Shown piece after piece: positions 34,984-43,971 of a DNA stretch of 46,127 nt. The notes under the pieces were generated by a model, which was given only the letters and a program-made list of their open reading frames with translations, was not told the origin of the DNA and did no database searches. The stretch covers positions 1-46,127 of the forward strand of contig JADJPJ010000048.1 in NCBI GenBank assembly GCA_016713325.1, read 5' to 3'. This stretch comes from Candidatus Flexifilum affinis (GTDB lineage: Bacteria > Chloroflexota > Anaerolineae > Aggregatilineales > Phototrophicaceae). Position 1 is the first letter of the stretch. The number at the start of each line of letters is the position of its first letter. The translations under genes were made by a program, and so were the position numbers.

Positions 34984-35450
34984 ACCCGGTCTGGGAGAGG
35001 GCATCGATACGCTGGATGTCGGCGGATGGGACTTCACGAGCGAGGGCGACCTGCCTGGCGACTCGCCGTCGGACTCCCGCCCTTTTGAGTTTCCCTCCTG
35101 GGCCGAAGAGTCGCAGAATGCTGGCGCACCCGGGACGCCGGCGCAGTCGGACGCGCCAACCTCGCCCACCGATCCTTTCAGGACGCAGCCTGTTCCCGGC
35201 ACCTGGTCCGCCGACGCCTTCGAGCTGCCCAGTTCGATCAGCGACTCGCAGGAGATCGAGGACGCCGCATCGGACCACTTTGTCAAGGAATTCGGTCTGG
35301 GCGACGAATCGCGCCCTTCCCGGCCAGGCGCCGCTCAGGAGTTCTTCGAGATCGAAGACATCTTCGCCTCGCTCGACTCCGAACCGGCCGTGACGCAGGA
35401 CGACACGCATCCGCAGGCGGTCTTCCTCGACGACTCGCCCTCCCTGCCCC
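34966..35450 (+). other. Giant acidic membrane protein, part 3 (linking frame)
   Basis: These 485 bases are coding in a third frame. They begin AEPGLGEGIDTLDVGGWDF, continue FEFPSWAEESQ and FELPSSISDSQEIEDAAS, and end FFEIEDIFASLDSEPAV. They hold the last copy of the repeat. The acidic style is the same as parts 1, 2 and 4. At the CCCCC run 35447-35451, one added C gives LPPDPEEEPDYDNIFDEWG in the frame of part 4. No start codon with a ribosome site exists here, so it only makes sense as the middle of one long gene. Confidence 0.65.
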
Positions 35451-35556
35451 CGATCCCGAAGAAGAACCCGACTACGACAATATCTTCGACGAATGGGGCA
35501 AGGAGAAGGACGACCCGCTTTCCCAGTCCGACCAGGATCTCTTCGCCGGCTGGGAG

Positions 35557-38226
35557 ATGTACGAATCGGATGACGCCGAAGCGCCGGATGTCAACGCGCC
35601 GCCGTCCATCGACATGCCGGAGACGTTCACCAGCAAGCGCGCCACCTCGACCATCACAGCGCCGGCCGTTCCGCCCTCAGAGGCTGGCGGCGACGAGTTC
35701 GATGATGATGGCGACGACAGCTTCCTGGCCGCTTTCGACCGCGAGGAACCGGCGCCGTTCACGCCCGTCACCGGGCTGGGCGAGGGCATGGACTGGGCCC
35801 GCGAGTTCACCGCCGACCAGGCCGAGCGCGAAGCCGCCGCGGAAATTGACGCCTTCTTCCAGGATATCGCCCCAGGCACTGGACAGCCACGTGTTGACGA
35901 TGCACCGCAGGGCGATTTCGGCGCGGCTAGTCCCTTCGGTGGGCAGTTCGACGACCTGGACACCTATCTGGACTCGCTGGATGCCGATGCGCCGCAGGTG
36001 TCGCAGCAGACCAACGTCGTCTTCAACCGGCCGGACGCGATGGACATCGACGCCCTGCTCAACCAGCAGATCGCCGCTGCCCGCGAGAAACGCCCCGGCT
36101 ATGTCGCGCCCTTCGAAATCGACAGCGACGACATCGAGGCAGCCGACCTCAACTTCCTGGAAGGCATGGGCGCATCGGTCGACGAAGTTTCGGCCGCCGC
36201 CATCGTCCGCCAGCGCCAGGACCGGCCGGAGGAAGAACTGCCGGAACGGCTGCGCAAACTCCGCAAGCGCGCCGGGCAAAAAAAGTCCGACGACGACTCG
36301 GCGGCCGATGACTCGCTGACCGAAATGCTGCCCGGCGTCAGCGCCGGCCTGACAGCCACCTATGTCGGACGCGGCCAGGAGCCGGAGCGCAAGGAACGTG
36401 AAGGCGACCAGGGCCAGCAGATCACGTCGGAGCAGCGGACGCGCGCCGATCTGCTTCGCAATCTGGCGGGCGTAGCGGCCGCGCCAAAGCGCATGTCCGC
36501 CATCGAGATGACCTACGACTCGCCGTTCATGCAGGACATCGAGAGCGACGAGGAGATCATCCTCCACCCGCAGACGCAGACCCAGGAGGCCCAGGTCGCG
36601 CCTGTCGTCCGTCGCCGCCGCCGTACCGGACTGCGCATCCAGCCCGATCGTCTGCTGATCGTGCTGCTGCTGGCGGCCGCGGTGATTTCGCCCTTCCTCG
36701 TCCCCGGCCTGCGTCTGGGCGATCCGCCCCCCGTCGACTTCACCCGCGACCGGCTGGCCCTGACCGGCTTCGTCACCATCGACCGGCTGGCCGAGGGCGA
36801 TCTGGCGCTGGTGGCACTGGAATACAACCCGGCCTCGGCCGGCGAGCTGGACGTGCTGACGGGCGCGATCCTGCGGCACATCCTGCTCCGCGGGGCGACT
36901 CCAGTCGTGATCAGCGGCAACCCGCTGGCCCTGCTGCGCGCGGAAACCCAGTTTGCCGACATCAACGCCGATGCCGAGTTCCTGGAGCGGATCAACGTCC
37001 AGCAGCCGCTCGAACAGAACTACGAGTACGCCCTGGCGCGCTATCTGCCCGGCGGCATGATTGGCCTGCGCGCCTTCAGCGCCGACACCGCCGCCATGCT
37101 CGCCAGCGACCTGCGCGGGCAGACCAGCAGTCTGTACATCCAGGGCCTGAACGACTTCGCGCTGATGGTGGTCGTCACCGACAGCGGCGAAACCCTGCGC
37201 GACTATGCCGAGCAGATCGCGCCCTACAGCCGCGCGCACGTCGTCGGCGCCTCGACCTATGCCGCCGCGCCGCTGGCCGAACCCTATGCCCGTTCTGAGG
37301 CGATCAGCGGCCTGCTGGTCGGCTTTGGCGACGGCCTGACCTACGAGGGGCTGCTGCCGGGCGTCGCCGCCGTCGAGCGCGAGGCGCGCATCGTGCGCAC
37401 CCCGCCGCCCACGCCGGAACCCGGTTCGGAGCAGGGGTCTTTGGCCGGCTCCGTCGAAGTGACACCCGTGCCGGCGGAGGCCACCCCTGAGCCGACGCCA
37501 GAGACCACGCCTCCGCCGCTGGTGGCCATCGTCACCGCCAACCAGCGCGTCAACGTCCGCGCCGAGCCGAACGGCACGATCATCGGGGGCGCCGACCCCG
37601 GCACGCGCGTCTTCCTGCTCGGTTCAAACGAGGATGGCACCTGGGCCAACGTGCGGCTGGAAGAGGGTGCGGAGGGCTGGATCAGCACCAGCCTGCTGAC
37701 CCTCGCGACGCCCGAGCCGAGGCCGAAAGCTCGCCGTGGCAGCGATTCGCGCGAACAGGACGTCGATGTGCCGATGACCAACACGCGACCGCCGAGCCGC
37801 GCGACGGAAGAGGGATCGCCAACGCCCTCGCCTTCACCTTCAGCGACGCCATCGGCCACGCGCACGGTCCGGCCGACCACGACGCCGGCGGCCGAGGCTG
37901 AGGCCACCGAGGAAGCGGGCGCAGCCGCCGAGGCGAGCCCGACCCGCCGCCCAACGGCAGAAGCCTCCGCGACGCCAAGCGCTACGCCCGAACCGTCAGC
38001 GACGCCGACAGTGACGGTGACGCCAACGTCCACCGAAACGGAAATTCCGACGGAGACGCCGCTCCCTCCTACGCCCGCCCCGCTCACCTTTTCGGCGGGG
38101 CTGCGGGATGAACGCTGGTATGGCATCAACATGGGCATCATCGCTTCCGTGCTGATCATCGGCGGCGGAGCGATGGCCAACATCGGTCGGGCGATCGTGC
38201 GCGGACGCCGCCGCCGCGATCGTTGA
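35557..38226 (+). CDS. Giant acidic membrane protein, part 4 (membrane anchor, outer domain)
   Basis: The reading frame is open from about 35447. Residues 1-350 of this segment continue the acidic cytoplasmic region, with INALLNQQI-like and DDIEAADLNFLEGMG stretches. A basic stop (RRRRRTG) precedes membrane segment 1 (LLIVLLLAAAVISPFLV, about residue 366). Outside it lies a folded domain of about 240 residues (RLALTGFVTIDRLAEGDLAL to LLPGVAAVE) of unknown family. An SH3-like domain follows (NQRVNVRAEPNGTIIGG to GWISTSLL, about 656-715). Next is a long Thr/Pro/Ser/Ala wall-spacer-like stretch, then membrane segment 2 (GIIASVLIIGGGAMANIG) with a basic tail. The protein thus has inner disorder, an outer domain and two anchors. 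Confidence 0.75.
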   Translation: MYESDDAEAPDVNAPPSIDMPETFTSKRATSTITAPAVPPSEAGGDEFDDDGDDSFLAAFDREEPAPFTPVTGLGEGMDWAREFTADQAEREAAAEIDAFFQDIAPGTGQPRVDDAPQGDFGAASPFGGQFDDLDTYLDSLDADAPQVSQQTNVVFNRPDAMDIDALLNQQIAAAREKRPGYVAPFEIDSDDIEAADLNFLEGMGASVDEVSAAAIVRQRQDRPEEELPERLRKLRKRAGQKKSDDDSAADDSLTEMLPGVSAGLTATYVGRGQEPERKEREGDQGQQITSEQRTRADLLRNLAGVAAAPKRMSAIEMTYDSPFMQDIESDEEIILHPQTQTQEAQVAPVVRRRRRTGLRIQPDRLLIVLLLAAAVISPFLVPGLRLGDPPPVDFTRDRLALTGFVTIDRLAEGDLALVALEYNPASAGELDVLTGAILRHILLRGATPVVISGNPLALLRAETQFADINADAEFLERINVQQPLEQNYEYALARYLPGGMIGLRAFSADTAAMLASDLRGQTSSLYIQGLNDFALMVVVTDSGETLRDYAEQIAPYSRAHVVGASTYAAAPLAEPYARSEAISGLLVGFGDGLTYEGLLPGVAAVEREARIVRTPPPTPEPGSEQGSLAGSVEVTPVPAEATPEPTPETTPPPLVAIVTANQRVNVRAEPNGTIIGGADPGTRVFLLGSNEDGTWANVRLEEGAEGWISTSLLTLATPEPRPKARRGSDSREQDVDVPMTNTRPPSRATEEGSPTPSPSPSATPSATRTVRPTTTPAAEAEATEEAGAAAEASPTRRPTAEASATPSATPEPSATPTVTVTPTSTETEIPTETPLPPTPAPLTFSAGLRDERWYGINMGIIASVLIIGGGAMANIGRAIVRGRRRRDR

Positions 38227-38421
38227 CGCGCGACTTTTCGGTCGCGCTGCCGAATATGGACCTTATTGCCTGCCCTGGTACCTCAACAAGCCGAGAATGG
38301 CGGCGCTTGCAGGGATGCGCAAAAGCGCGTCCGATGTCGGATGGTCGAGGTACAAGTGCGGCTGAACGAACGCTGAACTGAAGCTCAACGGAAGCAACTT
38401 CACCCGGAAAGTGTGGGCCTG

Positions 38422-39069
38422 ATGGAACAGATCGGACTGTGGGGCGGGTTCATCCTCACCTTGATGGTCTTCAGCTATTTGCTCGGCGACAACTTCCTCT
38501 ACCGCCTGGCGATCTACATCTTCATCGGGTTGGTGGCCGGCTACGTCACGCTGCTCACCGTCGAGAGCGTGCTGCTCCCCTGGCTGCGCGGGACCGTCCT
38601 GTCCGGCAATCTGGGGCTGCAAATCGTCGGCATCGTCCCGCTGACGCTGGGCGGCCTGCTGCTCTTCAAGGCGCTCGGCCGCTTCCACCGGCTGGCGACG
38701 ATCACGCTGGCCTTCCTCATCGGCCTCGGCGCAGCCGTCTCCGTCGTCGGCGCCGTGAGTGGAACACTCCTGCCCCTGACCAATGCCACCGCCGCCGGGG
38801 TCGCCCAGACGGAAGCCGGCGCGCTGCTCAACGGCGTCCTGATTGTGGTGGGCGTCGTCTGCACCCTGGTTTACTTTCAGTATGCCGCGCGGCGCATCCC
38901 CGGCAGCGAACTGACCCAGCGGAGGGCGCTGGTGCGCGCCCTCTCCGTCATCGGCCAGGGCGTGATCGCCGTCACGCTCGGCGCCCTGTACGGCGGCGCG
39001 ATCCTGAGCGGGCTGGTGATCTTCAGCGAGCGGATCGCCTATCTTCTCGCCCGGATTGTGGGGAGCTGA
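38422..39069 (+). CDS. Multi-pass membrane protein, unknown
   Basis: The 215-residue protein has about six hydrophobic segments (for example FILTLMVFSYLLGDNFLYRL, LAIYIFIGLVAGYVTLL, LQIVGIVPLTLGGLLLF and TLAFLIGLGAAVSVVGAVSG). The ATG at 38422 is preferred because GGAAAG lies 10 nt upstream; an in-frame GTG nine bases earlier is too close to it. No motif gives a function. It sits between the giant acidic protein and the MutL-like ATPase, with 7 bp to the latter, so it may tie the ATPase to the membrane. Confidence 0.66.
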   Translation: MEQIGLWGGFILTLMVFSYLLGDNFLYRLAIYIFIGLVAGYVTLLTVESVLLPWLRGTVLSGNLGLQIVGIVPLTLGGLLLFKALGRFHRLATITLAFLIGLGAAVSVVGAVSGTLLPLTNATAAGVAQTEAGALLNGVLIVVGVVCTLVYFQYAARRIPGSELTQRRALVRALSVIGQGVIAVTLGALYGGAILSGLVIFSERIAYLLARIVGS

Positions 39070-39076
39070 CACGACC

Positions 39077-41119
39077 ATGCCAGACAACTCCGTACTCGCC
39101 GTCGACTTTGGCAATGTTCACACGCGCGCCGTGCTGATCGACCTGGTCGAAGGCGTCTTTCAGGTCGTCGCCTCTGCCGAGGAGCGCACCACCGCCGGCT
39201 TCCCGGTCGACGACGTCGGCGTCGGGCTGCGCCGCGCCGTTGAAAAACTGACCGCGATGACCGGCCGGCAGTTCCTGACCAGGGACGGTCGCGTGATCAC
39301 GCCGGAAGCCGTCGACCGCACCGGCGTGGACGTTTTTCTGGCCACAGCCAGCGTCGGGCGGCCCCTGCGCACCGTGGTGATCGGCCTCTACCCGGAGATG
39401 AGCGTGGCCAGCGTGCTGCGCGCCGCCGCCGGGACCTACATCACCGTCGCCGAAGTGATCAGCGTGGCCGACGGACGCAGCAACGAGGAGCGCCTCAATG
39501 CCCTGGCGCTGGCCAACCCTGATCTGATCGTCATCGCCGGCGGCACCGAAGACGGCGCGCGCGATCCCATCCTGGAGATGGCGCGCCTGACCCGCCTCGC
39601 CATCCGGTTACAGCGCCGCTCTCTCCCGCCGACCGTGCTGTTCGCCGGCAACTCAGCCATTCGCGACCAGATCAGGGCCATCTTCGAGAACGTCGCGCTG
39701 GTGATCTACGCTGAGAACGTTCGTCCATCGCTGCGAGTCGAACAGGTCGAAGATGCCCGCGCCCAGCTCGCCGTCGCCTTCGACAAGTTCTCCGAACACC
39801 GCGGCATGGGCTTCGACCAGGTGAGCTATCAGGCGCGCCTTGGAGTCCTGCCCACGGCCCAGAGCTACGACAGCGTCGTGCGCTACCTGGGCGCCGTCTC
39901 CGGTCGCAGACGTGGCGGCATCCTGGCTGTCGATCTGGGCAGCGCTGCCAGCACCCTCTCGGCCTCCGTCGGCGGCGTCGTCTCGACCAGCATCCGCACC
40001 GACATCGGCCTGGGGCACAGCGCCGGCACGACGCTGGAGGCCGCGGGCATCGAGCGCATGCGCGTCTGGCTGCCCTTCGCCGCCGACGATGACGAGATCG
40101 CGGGCTATGCCCTCAACAAGACTCTGCGCCCGGCCAGCATCCCGCAGACGCATCGGACGCTCTTCCTGGAACACGCCCTGCTGCGCGCGGCAATGCACAC
40201 CCTGCTGACGACGGCGCGCCCCCTGTGGACGCCGGATATTGCCTTCGACGACCTGCGCGCCCCCATGCCCCCGCTCGATCGCATCATCGGCGCGGGCGCG
40301 GCACTGACCGACACCGGCCGCCCCGGCATGGCCGCCATGCTGCTGCTCGATGCCATCCAGCCAGTCGGGGTCGCCCGGCTGCAGGTCGACTCCAGCGCGC
40401 TCGTCCCGGCGCTCGGCGCGCTCTCCCGCATCAACCCTACGGCCGTCGTGCAGGTGCTCGACTCCGGCGGCCTGGAAGACCTGGGCATGGCCTTCTGCGT
40501 CTCCGGCAGACCGCGCCGCGGACGCATGGCCGTCCGTGTGACCGTCAGGAAAGAGGGCGGCGAGACGGAAAAGTTCACCGTCGAAGGTGGCCATCTCTTC
40601 CGCTATCCGCTCCAGATCGGCGTCACTGCCACCGTCAGCGTTCGAGTCGCCCGCGGCCTGAACATCGGCGGAAGGCGCGGTTTCAAGATGACCCTGACCG
40701 GTGGCACTGCCGGGCTGATCATCGACGCTCGTGGGCGTCCCCTGCCCCTGGAAAACGCACTCAAGAATCGCGCCGAACAGATCGTCGGCTGGTATGCCGA
40801 CGCCACGGGCGACGAGGCCATGTCCATCCCCGAGGACTGGCTGACCATTCGCAAAGTCGAGCCGAACGTGGAAAGCGTCACCTCCCGCGACGGACGCCCC
40901 GACGCGCGCAGCGCCGGGCGCATCGACAGTGTGCTGCCCGACCAGGACGAAGACGATTTCCGCGCGCCGCTGCCGCCCAAACCGGCGGCTCCCGCCCCGC
41001 GTGGGCGTGGTCGACGCGGCAAGAGCGCCGAACCCGCAGCCGTGAACAAAGCCGGCGCCGGCGCCCCCAACCAGACGCCAGAGGACGATCTCGATGATCT
41101 CAGAACCCTATTTCCCTGA
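39077..41119 (+). CDS. MutL/GlmL-like ASKHA-fold ATPase
   Basis: The start is the ATG with GGGGAG upstream, at MPDNSVLAVDFGNVHTRAVL. The 680-residue protein resembles the MutL (GlmL) family named after the glutamate mutase operon. Phosphate motif 1 is LAVDFGNVHTRAVL (residues 7-20). DLIVIAGGTEDGARDP lies near 150. The second ASKHA phosphate motif is GILAVDLGSAASTL (about 280-293), and GAGAALTDTG lies near 410. The fold is shared with actin, FtsA and Hsp70. The last about 250 residues are a beta domain and an acidic, Pro-rich tail. In glutamate fermenters the protein is thought to service the B12 enzyme, but no mutase subunit is present here. It therefore probably serves the envelope block. 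Its end overlaps the next gene by 26 bp. Confidence 0.83.
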   Translation: MPDNSVLAVDFGNVHTRAVLIDLVEGVFQVVASAEERTTAGFPVDDVGVGLRRAVEKLTAMTGRQFLTRDGRVITPEAVDRTGVDVFLATASVGRPLRTVVIGLYPEMSVASVLRAAAGTYITVAEVISVADGRSNEERLNALALANPDLIVIAGGTEDGARDPILEMARLTRLAIRLQRRSLPPTVLFAGNSAIRDQIRAIFENVALVIYAENVRPSLRVEQVEDARAQLAVAFDKFSEHRGMGFDQVSYQARLGVLPTAQSYDSVVRYLGAVSGRRRGGILAVDLGSAASTLSASVGGVVSTSIRTDIGLGHSAGTTLEAAGIERMRVWLPFAADDDEIAGYALNKTLRPASIPQTHRTLFLEHALLRAAMHTLLTTARPLWTPDIAFDDLRAPMPPLDRIIGAGAALTDTGRPGMAAMLLLDAIQPVGVARLQVDSSALVPALGALSRINPTAVVQVLDSGGLEDLGMAFCVSGRPRRGRMAVRVTVRKEGGETEKFTVEGGHLFRYPLQIGVTATVSVRVARGLNIGGRRGFKMTLTGGTAGLIIDARGRPLPLENALKNRAEQIVGWYADATGDEAMSIPEDWLTIRKVEPNVESVTSRDGRPDARSAGRIDSVLPDQDEDDFRAPLPPKPAAPAPRGRGRRGKSAEPAAVNKAGAGAPNQTPEDDLDDLRTLFP

Positions 41120-42170
41120 ACACCGCCACCAGTTGGGCGTCACCATGATCCGCCGTGCGCGCATGCTGCCCGATGCCGCCGTCGGCGATGTCGAAGTGGC
41201 GCGCGGCACGCGTGTCGGCCTGATGGACACCGTCGTGCGCGGCACCGCGCCCGCCCCCTACAAGCTGGTCGACGCCGAGCGCTTCTTCGGCGTCCGGGCC
41301 GATAAGGTCGAGCCGCTGATCCGCGTCGCCGACGGTCAGGAGATCGTCCGGGGCGACGTGCTGGCGCAGCGCGGGCGGCGCAGGCTGCATTCGCCCATCA
41401 GCGGCCGTGTCGTCACCATCTCGCGCGGGCAGATCGTGCTCCAGGGCCAGGCCGAAACCCTGGAATTGCAGGCCGGCATGAATGGCACGGTGATCGACGT
41501 GCGCACCGGTCGCGGCGTGATCATCGAGGGCTATGGCGGTGTGCTCCAGGGCGTGTGGGGCAACAACCGCCGCGCCATCGGCGGCGTGCGCCTGGAGCCG
41601 CCCGATGGCATCGAAAGCATTCACGGTGGCGGGCTGGAGGAAGACTTTCGCGGCGCGCTGGTCGTGACCCGCCGCACGCTGCGGCCGCTCAGCCTGGAGG
41701 TGGCCGCCGTACACGGCGTCGCCGGCATCATCGCCCCCAGCATCGCACCCAGCCTCCGCACGCTGGCCGCTGGCAGCCCAGTGGCCGTTCTGCTCATCGA
41801 GGGCTTCGGCACGATGCGCATGGGTCCACAGGTCCTCCAGTTTCTGGAGTCGATGGAGGGCCGCCAGGGTCTGCTCGATGCGGCGACGCCCGCCGCGCTG
41901 GAGACCCGCCGCCCGGAACTGATCATCAGCGTCCCGTTCGACCCCAACAGCCGGCCCCTGCTGCCGAATATTCACATGACCCTCCGGCCCGGCGCCGAGG
42001 TGCGTCTGTCGCGTGGCGACGCCGCCGGATCGATGGGAGTAATTACCAATTTGCCAAAAACCCCTATTCTCATGGACAATGGACTGCGTGTGCCGTGTGC
42101 GCAGGTTGAACTGGCAACGGGCGAGAAACTGACTGCACCACTGGCGAATCTTGAAGTGACTGGGGCATAA
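41094..42170 (+). CDS. Barrel-sandwich/KOW-like protein coupled to the MutL-like ATPase
   Basis: The ATG at 41094 lies inside the MutL-like gene with GAGGA 8 nt upstream, so the two are translationally coupled. The 358-residue protein has no signal or membrane segment. Residues about 75-125 look like a lipoyl/barrel-sandwich hairpin (VADGQEIVRGDVLAQRG, then LHSPISGRVVTISRGQIVL). The C-terminus has a KOW-like strand-turn-strand (GSMGVITNLPKTPILMDNG) followed by VPCAQVELATGE. The middle (GIIAPSIAPSLRTLAAGSPVAVLLIEGFG) is an alpha/beta region of unknown family. It is probably a cytoplasmic partner of the ATPase. The function is unknown. Confidence 0.68.
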   Translation: MISEPYFPEHRHQLGVTMIRRARMLPDAAVGDVEVARGTRVGLMDTVVRGTAPAPYKLVDAERFFGVRADKVEPLIRVADGQEIVRGDVLAQRGRRRLHSPISGRVVTISRGQIVLQGQAETLELQAGMNGTVIDVRTGRGVIIEGYGGVLQGVWGNNRRAIGGVRLEPPDGIESIHGGGLEEDFRGALVVTRRTLRPLSLEVAAVHGVAGIIAPSIAPSLRTLAAGSPVAVLLIEGFGTMRMGPQVLQFLESMEGRQGLLDAATPAALETRRPELIISVPFDPNSRPLLPNIHMTLRPGAEVRLSRGDAAGSMGVITNLPKTPILMDNGLRVPCAQVELATGEKLTAPLANLEVTGA

Positions 42171-42210
42171 TCCCCTTGATTAGCCCTCGCGCATCCAAGA
42201 AGGGGGAGGC

Positions 42211-43971
42211 ATGAGCAACCGTAGAGATGATTTCAGCTTCGACGACAGCGACGATTTTTTCAACGACGACAGTGATCCTTTTGGCGATTTCGACGACGAC
42301 TCCGGGGTAACCGGGGGGTTGGGCGATACCATCGTCGAAGATATGCCGGACCTCGAAGAGGAGCCTGACTCTGGGGGGTCCAATCGCACCTTTGTCGTCC
42401 TGGCGGTGCTGCTCATCCTGCTCTTCGTGGTCGGGCTTGGCGTCATCCTCTTCCTCGCCACCCGCGATTCAGGACCCACGCCGGTCGAATTGACCTCCAC
42501 GTCGATCGCGGCGACCAATGCGCAGGTCGTGGCTTTCCTGGCCGAGACGGCGACGCAGGATCTGCTCAACATTCAGATGACGCAGACCGCGCTGGCCCGA
42601 CCGACCGACACCCCGGTTCCGACCGAGACGCCGCTCCCGACGGATACACCCGTTCCGACCGACACCCCGCCGCGTCCGACCATCACGCCGACGCCGACAG
42701 AGGATCCCACCCTGCTGGCCCTCCAGACGCTGGCCGCCGACGTGCTGACCGTGACGGCGAACGCCGCGCTCACGGCCCAGGTGACCCCCCCGCCGCCGCC
42801 GACCGCGACTCCCGCCCCGCCGACCGACACGCCGACGCTGGCTGAGCCGGTGGGACTTGGCGATCTTCGTGAGCGCTTCGCGACGGAAGTCGCCTTCGCC
42901 ACGCTGTCGGGCGCCGGCCGCCAGAGCGAACTGGCCACCCAGCAGGCGCTGGCCACCCAGGGCGCGCTGGAAAACGCTCTGATCGCCCAGGAAATTCTGG
43001 CCACCGTCGCCGCCAACCAGCAGGGCGCGCTCTCCGCGATCGATGCCGTCAACGACCGGCTCGACGAGATCGCACTCGAGCGCGAAGAGCTGGCGCTGGC
43101 GCTGACCGCGGTCAACCTGGAGAACGCCATGACTCAGGCGGCTCTCGAAGCGCCGTTTGGTGCGGCGACCCAGGCCGCCGGCGCCACCCAGGCCGCGGCC
43201 GCCACCCTGGTCGCCGATCTGGCCGTGCAGTTCAACGATCCCAGCCTGGCGCAGCCGGGCGGCATCGCGACGGTGATCGCGCTGTCCACCCAGTCCGCCG
43301 CCGAGACGCAGACCTTCTTCGAGCAGCAGGCCACGGCCGGCGCCGACATCGTCACCCCCGCGGTTGAGGCTACACAGGTCAGCACAGGTACCCGCGCCGC
43401 GCTCGACGCGCAGGCCGCCGTCGCCGCGCAGATCGCCGCCGCCACCCAGGCCGCGCTCGATGCGCCGCGCGCCTTCGCGACCCAGGCCGCCATCGCCACG
43501 CAGGTGTCCATCGCCACGCGCGTCGCGCTGATCGAGACGGCGCTGTACGTCAGCCCGACGCCCGGCCCCACGGATGAGATCCCGGTCACGGCCGAGCCAA
43601 CCCTGCCGCCGACATCCGACGCGCTGGCTGCCATCAACCTGACGGCTACCGCCATCGCGGCGCAGTTCCAGACGGCCACCGCCTCGGTGCTCACGCCCGA
43701 CGCCGTGACGCTCACGCCCGGCCCGTCGCCGACCATCGGTGCCCAGCAGATCGCACCCACCGAGCCGAGCGAGCTCCCCGATACCGGCATCTTTGACGAT
43801 GCCTTCGGCGGCAGCGGCGGCGGACTGGGCGGCCTCCTGCTGATCGTCGTGGGCCTGGTCGGCGTGCTCTTCGGCGCCCGTCTGCTCCGCTCGGCCAACC
43901 GCCGCGCCCTGGATCGGACACCGGAAGAACCGCCGCAGAATCCACCCCAGGATCCGCCGGCCGAGCAGTAA
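42211..43971 (+). CDS. Anchored Thr/Pro/Ala/Gln-rich protein with LPDTG-like end
   Basis: The 586-residue protein starts behind GGGGGAGG. Residues 1-58 are acidic with Phe (DDFSFDDSDDFFNDDSDPFG), echoing the giant protein. A membrane segment follows (TFVVLAVLLILLFVVGLGVI). Outside come a Pro/Thr spacer (about 130-215) and a long helical stretch rich in Ala, Thr and Gln (about 220-450, with many ATQAA-like units), then another spacer. Near the end ELPDTG (residues 521-526) is followed after about 15 residues by a hydrophobic segment (GGLLLIVVGLVGVLFGARLL), then RR and a Pro-rich tail. It may be a second wall- or envelope-spanning rod next to the giant protein. I recognise no family. Confidence 0.72.
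   Translation: MSNRRDDFSFDDSDDFFNDDSDPFGDFDDDSGVTGGLGDTIVEDMPDLEEEPDSGGSNRTFVVLAVLLILLFVVGLGVILFLATRDSGPTPVELTSTSIAATNAQVVAFLAETATQDLLNIQMTQTALARPTDTPVPTETPLPTDTPVPTDTPPRPTITPTPTEDPTLLALQTLAADVLTVTANAALTAQVTPPPPPTATPAPPTDTPTLAEPVGLGDLRERFATEVAFATLSGAGRQSELATQQALATQGALENALIAQEILATVAANQQGALSAIDAVNDRLDEIALEREELALALTAVNLENAMTQAALEAPFGAATQAAGATQAAAATLVADLAVQFNDPSLAQPGGIATVIALSTQSAAETQTFFEQQATAGADIVTPAVEATQVSTGTRAALDAQAAVAAQIAAATQAALDAPRAFATQAAIATQVSIATRVALIETALYVSPTPGPTDEIPVTAEPTLPPTSDALAAINLTATAIAAQFQTATASVLTPDAVTLTPGPSPTIGAQQIAPTEPSELPDTGIFDDAFGGSGGGLGGLLLIVVGLVGVLFGARLLRSANRRALDRTPEEPPQNPPQDPPAEQ

Noticed and set aside
35390..36319. Second open frame overlapping the giant gene after 35451
   Set aside because: Beyond the C run it becomes Arg/Ser/Thr/Pro-rich nonsense, while the overlapping frame keeps the acidic style.
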